DNA from: Chitinivibrionia bacterium
Lineage (GTDB): Bacteria; Krumholzibacteriota; Krumholzibacteriia; WVZY01
Direction: 5' to 3'
NCBI GenBank assembly: GCA_016208665.1
Contig: JACQXT010000147.1
Location: 1 to 8,252 of the forward strand
Length of the DNA: 8,252 nucleotides
The position numbers and the translations under genes were made by a program. Shown here in pieces: positions 1 through 5,068 of this stretch. The stretch's first letter is position 1; each line of letters starts with the position of its first letter. A model generated the notes under the pieces. That model did not search any database and was not told the DNA's origin. It saw nothing but the letters and a program-made list of their open reading frames with translations.

Positions 1-285
1 GGAATGGCAACAAAAATAGAGGTTGGGCGCACCATGCTCCGTAAGGCTTGTTGGCTGATCGACCAGGGGATTTTCGATCCCATGGCCATCAGCATGGCTA
101 AACTTTTTGCCGGCGAGTCAGCCATCGCCATCGTGAACGATGCCGTGCAGCTGCACGGCGGCTACGGATATATAGCCGAGTACGGCGTTGAACATTTCTA
201 CCGTGACGCCAAGATCGTAGAAATTTACGAAGGGACCAGAGAGATAGAGAAACTGACCATAGCCCGCGAAGTCCTCGGAAGGTAG
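1..285 (+). CDS. Acyl-CoA dehydrogenase, C-terminal part (5' end outside window)
   Basis: The frame is open from the first base and ends at TAG 283-285, giving the last 94 residues of an acyl-CoA dehydrogenase. These flavoproteins oxidise acyl-CoA to enoyl-CoA and pass electrons to electron-transfer flavoprotein. Visible family marks are the C-terminal helical-bundle sequence, the 'VQLHGGYGY' block that contacts FAD, the 'FYRDAKI' segment, and 'IYEGTREI', whose Glu is the catalytic base position in medium- and short-chain enzymes. The end 'LTIAREVLGR' is a normal family C terminus, so this side is not truncated. Substrate chain length cannot be read from this fragment. The next gene is on the opposite strand and converges on it, so this is the last gene of its transcription unit. 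Confidence 0.93.
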   Translation, partial: GMATKIEVGRTMLRKACWLIDQGIFDPMAISMAKLFAGESAIAIVNDAVQLHGGYGYIAEYGVEHFYRDAKIVEIYEGTREIEKLTIAREVLGR

Positions 286-548
286 AAAATCTTCTGTCCT
301 GTCGGGTTGCCGGGCTGTCGCCACTTTGAGTCGCCATTGCAGATTAGTTCCTTGGGATCAGTTCAGTAGCGCACCCGGGGGTATGAGAATTGACGGGATG
401 ACCTCCCCTTACCGTATCCTGCAAAGTTCATCCCCCATTGAGCGTAATATAAGATGAAGGACTGGTTCCGGTTACGGTAAGGTCTGCAAGGATTCCATTA
501 TCGGTCACTATTCCGCAACTCAATCTTCTGAATTACTCTCTTTCTGCA
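286..548. other. Gene-free stretch between convergent genes
   Basis: No frame with coding character or a ribosome-binding site was found in these 263 nt. They separate the acyl-CoA dehydrogenase end from the end of the minus-strand secreted protein gene. A GC-rich hairpin followed by a T-run, as expected of an intrinsic terminator, was not seen in either direction. The only structure that stands out is the nested inverted repeat at 407-482, listed separately. Confidence 0.6.
407..482. repeat. Nested inverted repeat (10-bp outer arms, 6-bp inner arms)
   Basis: CCTTACCGTA at 407-416 is perfectly complementary to TACGGTAAGG at 473-482. Inside it, TTCATC at 427-432 pairs with GATGAA at 453-458, leaving a 20-nt AT-containing loop. 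The element lies about 65 nt past the minus-strand stop at 549 and about 120 nt past the acyl-CoA dehydrogenase stop. It could act as a 3' end structure for either convergent transcript. There is no T-run, so a simple intrinsic terminator is unlikely. Confidence 0.45.
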
Positions 549-2135
549 TCATAGCCCTGTGCGCGTATAGGTAACGTTCACCTGGCTGCTCCCAAGGATG
601 AGCGGGCTGATCGTGCCGATGAGGACATTGCCGGTAACAGGCACTGAGAACGTCGGGGTGCCTGAGAGGGCATAGAGCGTGAAGGTGTATGTCTTCGCTC
701 CGGGACCGGCCGAGCAGGGTGGGTAGTATCTCAGTTCGGGACCGTCAGTGCTCACGCCGGCAGTGCCGAGCGTTGTGGCTTCCGTCAGCGACGTCACGGT
801 GTTCGGTATGTTGTAGAGCACCCAGTTGTATTTCGTCCCGTCGAGGGCGATGGTGGAGATTGTCAGCGCGAATGTGACCGTACCGGAGGGTGCGCCGGTC
901 CATGCAAGCGGCGGGCTGTGACTCAGCATGCCGAGGGTCCCGTCGCAGGTGTACTGGCTGGGGAGGGTTCCTCCTGCCACGAATGCCGAACTCGTCAAGG
1001 CAAAGGATGATGATGAGGATGATCCGCACACACCGCTGCTGCAAGAGTACGAGCAGCAGTCCCAGTTGGTGCTGCAGGTGCTCCCCGCTGCGCTGCAGAC
1101 ACCGAACATGAAGTCGGTGTTCATGACTGTCGGGGGATTGTTGAGCCGAGCGGAGTACAGGTAGCCATTGCCGCACAGGTTGTCGTAGTCGGGTGTGCCG
1201 CCGGCCTCAGCCGTTGCCGTTTTCCTGAGCGTTGTGAGCGTGTTCTTCTGGTCGCCGGTCAGTGACGTCCCGACCGAGGAGAAGGCAGTAGCGTAAAGAT
1301 AGGAGATGTCCCCGTCCAGTTCGCCGTATTGTCTGGCCAGGTTGACTACCGTGGTCCTATCGATCGTCCCACCGGAAGTCAGCAAATTCCGCAGCAACGC
1401 GGATATCTCATTGCGTTTTGAGACTATGGAGAGGAGGTCTGCTTTCTGGGTTGTCACAAGATCGGTGACCTTGGTTTTCTGCGTTGTGTTCAGGGCTGCC
1501 AGGAACGCATCCCCCATATCCGCCGTCATGTTCGAATCGATGGTGTAGCTGGGATTGTTCATGGCCTTGATGTCCTTCATGAAAAATGAGCCGAAGTAGG
1601 TGCCCTGCCGCTCCGGGCAGAAGTAGACGTCGGCATCGATGTTCCCCATATACCAGGCAAGCATCTCGCCTGCATAGGTGCGCATCATCTGGCCCGGGTA
1701 CCTGGCAAGCACTGCTGCGACCTGAGCCTCTGTCGGCTGTGTCCACTCAAGAGATCCTTTGCCCTTCATGGCGGCCAGCTTTGCCTGCTGCGTTGCGTCC
1801 ATTGAACCGAGGACGCTCGCGTACGCTTGCGCGCGCAGGTAGCTCATCTCGCCGTCGATGCTGAAGAGGTACGCTGAATATGCCTTCACCGCGTCGCGGC
1901 TCAGCCCTGTCTTCCCGGCGGGCAGGTCGCCGTCATTGAGGCGACGGAATGCCTTCGCCAGAGGGAAACGCGCGTATCCATAGGCATCGTTCAGGGAGGC
2001 TTCCGCGGTGCCGAGGTCCGAGAGAATCTTGAGCTGCGCATCATTCAGCAGGACCAGTACGGGATCGGCCGTCAACGTCGTAAACCCAGGTGCCCCCTGC
2101 CTTGGCATTGATCCAGTACGCCTTCTGCTGCTCAA
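549..2135 (-). CDS. Secreted-type multidomain protein: duplicated Spy-like module, Cys-rich segment, YbhB/YbcL (PEBP-like) domain; N terminus probably broken
   Basis: The 528-codon open frame has no supported start. TTG at 2135 and ATG at 2108 lack good ribosome-binding sites, and the first ~25 codons overlap the upstream gene in another frame. Coding character begins around 2075 (residue 21). Residues 30-124 and 215-305 are two copies of an all-helical unit, each with an 'LN..Q' start, 'DG(E/D)(M/I)SYL' near 94 and 274, and a CpxP/Spy-like 'T..Q...L' end. Between them is 'FCPERQGTYFGSFFMKDI'. Residues 347-370 are Cys-rich (Cys 347, 354, 360, 361, 365, 370) with a DCC core like small cystine knots, followed by six Ser. 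Residues 378-528 resemble the YbhB/YbcL family ('SPPLAWTGAP', 'NWVLYNIP', 'GPGAKTYTFTLYAL'). Cysteines and the Ser linker suggest an extracytoplasmic protein, yet no signal peptide is present. The function is unknown. The stop at 549-551 is secure. Confidence 0.75.
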   Translation of the reverse strand: MSSRRRTGSMPRQGAPGFTTLTADPVLVLLNDAQLKILSDLGTAEASLNDAYGYARFPLAKAFRRLNDGDLPAGKTGLSRDAVKAYSAYLFSIDGEMSYLRAQAYASVLGSMDATQQAKLAAMKGKGSLEWTQPTEAQVAAVLARYPGQMMRTYAGEMLAWYMGNIDADVYFCPERQGTYFGSFFMKDIKAMNNPSYTIDSNMTADMGDAFLAALNTTQKTKVTDLVTTQKADLLSIVSKRNEISALLRNLLTSGGTIDRTTVVNLARQYGELDGDISYLYATAFSSVGTSLTGDQKNTLTTLRKTATAEAGGTPDYDNLCGNGYLYSARLNNPPTVMNTDFMFGVCSAAGSTCSTNWDCCSYSCSSGVCGSSSSSSFALTSSAFVAGGTLPSQYTCDGTLGMLSHSPPLAWTGAPSGTVTFALTISTIALDGTKYNWVLYNIPNTVTSLTEATTLGTAGVSTDGPELRYYPPCSAGPGAKTYTFTLYALSGTPTFSVPVTGNVLIGTISPLILGSSQVNVTYTRTGL

Positions 2136-2916
2136 AGACGGTAAGATCAGGTATCAGGGGCGACCGGCCGTTGGCTGGATGGGCATACCAATTACCGTTG
2201 GTCCAGTTCCAGATAATAGAGTAATTGTTGAAAATGCCGTTCAAGGCCGCTGAAAGCTCACCGTTGCCTGTGCCGTTGTCTCCAACGAGGTTCCCTGCGG
2301 CATTCAGGGTGATCGCCGCTGGCGGCTCAGCCCAGCCCGTCATGGCGATGGCGCCGGGGGCATCCATATAGACCCAATAGCCGAGCCCGCCTTCGATCCG
2401 GGCAAGGGTCGGGTCAGCAACACCCGGTATGTACTTAAGCCACCGTTTTGCCACGTTGTCGTATCCCCATACGATACGGACCTTGGTTGACACCTCTCCC
2501 AGGACATGGGCAACCGAATTGTTGGGCGAAGGATCCTTCGGAAAGGAGATGAAATTCCATCCCGCCACGAGGCTCAGGGCAGGGGTCAGAATCACGTTGA
2601 AGACTCCATTGGGGCTCACATCGCTGATCCCGACAGGGTAGGCCGGCGGGCTGAAATCAGCGTACCCCGTCTTCACTGCAGAGGCGTAATAATCCCCGGT
2701 CGCTGCGACAGGGAGGGTGAAATTTCCTGCCTGATCGGTAGAGAGGGTTGCCACCACGACATCCGATCCGTTCCTGACGGTTACCGTTGCAGCAGGGATG
2801 CCTCTGTTCGTGGAAGAGTCTTTCACGGAACCGGAAATGGTGTATGTAGTGGCGTGGGCAATCGCCGAAAGTCCCAGAACTGCTGCCAGGAAAGTGATGA
2901 ATAATATTTTCTTCAT
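2041..2916 (-). CDS. Exported protein with carboxypeptidase-regulatory-like domain and two GWN-type repeats
   Basis: ATG at 2914-2916 is chosen because it opens a signal peptide (MKK, hydrophobic 4-20, AHA cleavage site after residue 22) and follows a strong purine-rich ribosome-binding site. An in-frame start at 2988 would bury the signal. The protein has 291 residues. Residues 25-112 ('SGSVKDSSTNRGIPAATV...GNFTL...GY') match the beta-sandwich carboxypeptidase regulatory-like fold common in surface proteins. Residues 115-193 ('LVAGWNFISFP...GLGYWVY') and 203-280 ('IIWNWTNGNWY...QQKAYWINAKAGGTWVYD') look like two divergent copies of one repeat. Such domains are usually binding or structural modules, and no catalytic residues are apparent. 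It lies 75 nt after the small secreted gene on the same strand, probably in one operon. The last ~11 residues after 'TWVYD' look non-native, and the next gene begins within this gene in another frame. Confidence 0.8.
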   Translation of the reverse strand: MKKILFITFLAAVLGLSAIAHATTYTISGSVKDSSTNRGIPAATVTVRNGSDVVVATLSTDQAGNFTLPVAATGDYYASAVKTGYADFSPPAYPVGISDVSPNGVFNVILTPALSLVAGWNFISFPKDPSPNNSVAHVLGEVSTKVRIVWGYDNVAKRWLKYIPGVADPTLARIEGGLGYWVYMDAPGAIAMTGWAEPPAAITLNAAGNLVGDNGTGNGELSAALNGIFNNYSIIWNWTNGNWYAHPANGRSPLIPDLTVFEQQKAYWINAKAGGTWVYDVDGRSRTGPAE

Positions 2917-2923
2917 TTCCGCT

Positions 2924-2933
2924 CTCCTCTCCT
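2924..2933 (-). promoter_or_regulatory. Ribosome-binding site deciding the start at 2916
   Basis: On the minus strand this reads AGGAGAGGAG, with GGAG seven nucleotides before the ATG at 2916. It supports the signal-peptide start over the longer in-frame option at 2988. Confidence 0.8.
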
Positions 2934-2991
2934 TTTTGCGTTCAGCGTATATAGTTATCATTTGCTTGGTTCCATCCCCTGCCGGCATTCG

Positions 2992-3378
2992 TTACTGCAC
3001 CGTATTTGAGCGTCCCGCTCCCTCACGAGCCTGTTTCTGCCTGTTACCCTTGTTCTTGTCCGGCCGGAGCACCATTCTTCCACTCTCTTCCTCGCAGGTC
3101 CCGGTGAGGGTCTCACCGCGGGGGTCGGTGAACTGGGATATGGTTCCTGCGGTTTTCCCCACACAGGCAGCATATGCCTCAGGGGGAGGCCCTCGGCGTT
3201 CGCCCCGGGAACTGCCCCGGGAACCGTCAGAAGGGGGTCCTCCCTGCTGGGAACGCTCACCCATTGAACCCTGTATCCCCTGTGAATCCGTCGTGTAAGG
3301 GTCGGGCGGGGCCGCGAGGACCACGGCGGCCAAAAGAACAAAAAGCACTGCGAGACCACCCATATGCCACTTTTTCAT
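2992..3378 (-). CDS. Small secreted protein with conserved A-C-x-G-K / G-T-C motif
   Basis: 128 residues from ATG 3376-3378, which follows a near-perfect AGGAGGT site at 3384-3390. A longer in-frame reading to 3537 is rejected because it would place the signal peptide internally. Residues 1-23 form a signal peptide (MKKWH, hydrophobic 7-22, cleavage near Ala22/Ala23). Residues 30-66 are Gly/Ser/Arg/Pro-rich and probably disordered. Residues 66-106 ('PPEAYAACVGKTAG...FTDPRGETLTGTC...LRP') match a small periplasmic protein type I have seen in many proteobacteria. Those relatives, as I recall, carry four cysteines. Here only Cys72 and Cys95 remain, which could form one disulfide. The tail is Lys/Arg/Gln-rich. 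It is the first gene of the minus-strand block. The function is unknown. Confidence 0.75.
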   Translation of the reverse strand: MKKWHMGGLAVLFVLLAAVVLAAPPDPYTTDSQGIQGSMGERSQQGGPPSDGSRGSSRGERRGPPPEAYAACVGKTAGTISQFTDPRGETLTGTCEEESGRMVLRPDKNKGNRQKQAREGAGRSNTVQ

Positions 3379-3383
3379 ATATG

Positions 3384-3390
3384 ACCTCCT
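3384..3390 (-). promoter_or_regulatory. Strong ribosome-binding site for the small secreted gene
   Basis: The minus strand reads AGGAGGT five nucleotides before the ATG at 3378. This fixes the start and rules out the upstream in-frame extension to 3537. Confidence 0.85.
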
Positions 3391-3454
3391 TCGAATCTGG
3401 TCTGGCTTCGACAATTTCCACGTTGAGAGAATATCAAAGGAACATGACGGGCAG

Positions 3455-3495
3455 ATGTGGGGAATTGTGAATAGATTGTAATGTGGGAAATTCCC
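3455..3495. promoter_or_regulatory. Candidate operator region: 12-bp direct repeat plus palindrome around a minus-strand -10 box
   Basis: ATGTGGGGAATT (3455-3466) recurs as ATGTGGGAAATT (3481-3492) with one mismatch, 26 bp apart. The second copy runs into the palindrome GGGAA-A-TTCCC (3485-3495). GGGAATT 3460-3466 is also the inverse of AATTCCC 3489-3495. Between the copies, the minus strand reads TACAAT (3475-3480), a 5/6 match to a -10 box for the small secreted gene, but without a good -35. The arrangement suggests a regulator controlling the minus-strand operon. The regulator is unidentified. Confidence 0.4.
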
Positions 3496-3530
3496 TCGCC
3501 GCTCATGAATCTCTTCCCAGGACCCCGTAT

Positions 3531-3559
3531 TTGACAATCCATTAACGGCTAACTACATT
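3531..3559 (+). promoter_or_regulatory. Sigma70-type promoter upstream of glutamate dehydrogenase
   Basis: TTGACA at 3531-3536 is a perfect -35 box. A 17-nt spacer leads to TACATT at 3554-3559 (4/6 match to the -10 consensus). Transcription would start near 3566, giving a leader of about 90 nt to the preferred start at 3655. The sequence lies in the divergent region between the secreted-protein operon and the glutamate dehydrogenase gene. Confidence 0.6.
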
Positions 3560-3654
3560 AGTTTCAAGTCGCTATGGTGCAGTCACAACTCAAATGAATA
3601 CACCGGAGGGAGCCTGATCCTTCCGGAATGGCATGGATAAGGAAACCAGGGACG

Positions 3655-4869
3655 ATGAACGAAGGAAAGGCAAATCTTTTTGAAATGGCGCTGAAGCAGG
3701 TCGAGATTGCTGCTGAGTATCTCCCCGAGATCGAGCCCGGTATTCTCGAGAAGATCAAGCATACAAAAAAGGAAATAACTGTTCACTTTCCCGTCAAGAT
3801 GGATGATGGAAGCGTTCGGGTCTTCGAGGGATACCGTGTCCAGCACAATGACACGAGAGGTCCCTTCAAAGGCGGCTTGCGGTTCCATCCCAACGCACAT
3901 CTGGATGAGATGAGGGCCCTGGCTATGTTGATGACCTGGAAGTCTGCGGTGGTCAACCTTCCTTTCGGCGGCGCCAAGGGCGGTGTGGAATGCGATCCCA
4001 ATACCATGCCGTCCCGGCAACTGGAGAATATGACCCGCCGCTACACCTGGGAAATGGCACCCTTCATTGGCCCCGATGTGGACATACTGGCCCCCGACCT
4101 GGGCACCAATCCGCAGGTCATGGCCTGGGTCATGGATACTTACAGTATCAGGAAGGGCTCCGCAGTACGCAGGTTCGAAGCGACCGCCCGGGGTATCCTC
4201 ATCGTCGCCGAAAAGGCCGCACACTTGCGGGGTCTGGCCGTGAAGGATGCGAGGGTCGTCATACAGGGAGCGGGAAACGTGGGTGGAACGGCAGCCCGTC
4301 TGTTCAGCCACGCCGGTGCCAAAGTGATCGCCATCTCCGACATCAGCGGCGGTATCTATAACCACCGGGGTCTCGATGTGACAAAGGCGCTCCAGTGCAA
4401 GCGCAATAACAACTGTGTCACGAAGGACGAGATCGGCGGGGATGAGATAGGCAACGAGGAACTCCTTCAATTGGAGTGCGATATTCTGGTGCCGGCCGCC
4501 ATCGAGAACCAGATAACGGAGAAGAACGCGAACTCGCTCCGGTGTGGGATGATCATAGAGGGGGCCAACGGACCGACGACCCCTGCAGCCGATGCGGTAC
4601 TCAGGGAGAAGAACATATATCTCATTCCCGACATCCTGGCGAATGCAGGCGGCGTGGTAGTCTCCTACTTCGAGTGGGTGCAGAACCTTCAGGAGCTCTT
4701 CTGGAGCGAGGAGGAGATCTACCAGCGGCTCAAGAGGATCCTCTCCACTGCCTTCGAAGAGGTGAAGGTGTTGTCGGAAAGACACAAGGTCGACATGCGC
4801 ACGGCTGCCAGCATACTCGGTATCGGGCGTGTCGCGGAGGCAACCAGACTCAGGGGCATATTCCCCTAG
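3655..4869 (+). CDS. gdhA: Glutamate dehydrogenase (Glu/Leu/Phe/Val family), with a shortened interdomain loop
   Basis: Interconverts glutamate and 2-oxoglutarate plus ammonia with NAD(P). ATG 3655 (404 residues) matches the family N terminus and has AAGGA 11 nt upstream. ATG 3628 (413 residues) is possible, with GGAGGGAG far upstream. Residues: K72 ('GPFKGG'), K96 ('MTWKSA'), K108 ('PFGGAKGG') and D148 ('APDLGT') have exactly the spacing of the substrate and catalytic residues K89, K113, K125, D165 of the Clostridium symbiosum enzyme. The Rossmann motif GAGNVG is at 205-210, followed by 'ISDISGGIYN'. The C-terminal 'PDILANAGGVVVSYFEW' is intact. Between D161 ('MDTYS') and 'FEATARG' the usual 'TGKP..GGS.GR' segment is missing, about 15-17 residues, although R172/R173 and T177 are kept. 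Cofactor preference (NAD versus NADP) is not certain. Confidence 0.92.
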   Translation: MNEGKANLFEMALKQVEIAAEYLPEIEPGILEKIKHTKKEITVHFPVKMDDGSVRVFEGYRVQHNDTRGPFKGGLRFHPNAHLDEMRALAMLMTWKSAVVNLPFGGAKGGVECDPNTMPSRQLENMTRRYTWEMAPFIGPDVDILAPDLGTNPQVMAWVMDTYSIRKGSAVRRFEATARGILIVAEKAAHLRGLAVKDARVVIQGAGNVGGTAARLFSHAGAKVIAISDISGGIYNHRGLDVTKALQCKRNNNCVTKDEIGGDEIGNEELLQLECDILVPAAIENQITEKNANSLRCGMIIEGANGPTTPAADAVLREKNIYLIPDILANAGGVVVSYFEWVQNLQELFWSEEEIYQRLKRILSTAFEEVKVLSERHKVDMRTAASILGIGRVAEATRLRGIFP

Positions 4870-4977
4870 GGGCCGGGTCTACTCCCAGAACCGGAATTCC
4901 TCCATCAGCTTAACTCAACGCATTCATTTCAAGGCACGGGACCGGTCATTAAACCGACCAACAACGTATCCAAAGAC

Positions 4978-5006
4978 TGGACAGCAGTGTGTTGGAACAC
5001 TAGATT
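4978..5006 (+). promoter_or_regulatory. Promoter with dyad operator for the flavoprotein-aconitase-citrate synthase operon
   Basis: TGGACA at 4978-4983 (5/6 match to -35), exactly 17 nt spacer, TAGATT at 5001-5006 (4/6 match to -10). The spacer contains a perfect dyad, GTGTT at 4989-4993 and AACAC at 4996-5000 with a 2-bp centre, the classical position for a repressor. The predicted leader to ATG 5069 is about 55 nt. The rest of the 199-nt gap after glutamate dehydrogenase shows no gene. Confidence 0.5.
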
Positions 5007-5068
5007 ATCGAAAGCACCGAACAACGATGCATGCGAGAAAGTCACATGAGCAAAGCCCGGAGGGTGTT

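Noticed and set aside
1007..1024. TCA/TCC triplet run as a possible phase-variation tract
   Set aside because: Triplet changes keep the frame and the run is short and imperfect. It simply encodes a Ser linker.
3391..3411. TCGAA/TTCGA inverted repeat upstream of the small secreted gene
   Set aside because: Only 5-bp arms with an 11-nt loop, within chance expectation.
3379..3537. N-terminal extension of the small secreted protein to 3537
   Set aside because: It would put the signal peptide inside the protein, and the strong AGGAGGT site fixes the start at 3378.
3583..4785. A 400-codon open frame on the minus strand antisense to glutamate dehydrogenase
   Set aside because: It mirrors the codon periodicity of the plus-strand gene, has no recognisable domains or ribosome-binding site, and the plus strand encodes a clear enzyme.
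4863..4872. Perfect palindrome CCCCTAGGGG over the glutamate dehydrogenase stop codon
   Set aside because: It has no loop for a hairpin and no T-run, and most of it is constrained by the coding sequence ('FP-stop'), so it is probably chance.
4829..5068. N-terminal extension of the flavoprotein gene back to 4829
   Set aside because: It would overlap the end of glutamate dehydrogenase, crosses the promoter and dyad, has no family similarity, and ATG 5069 has a good GGAGGG site.
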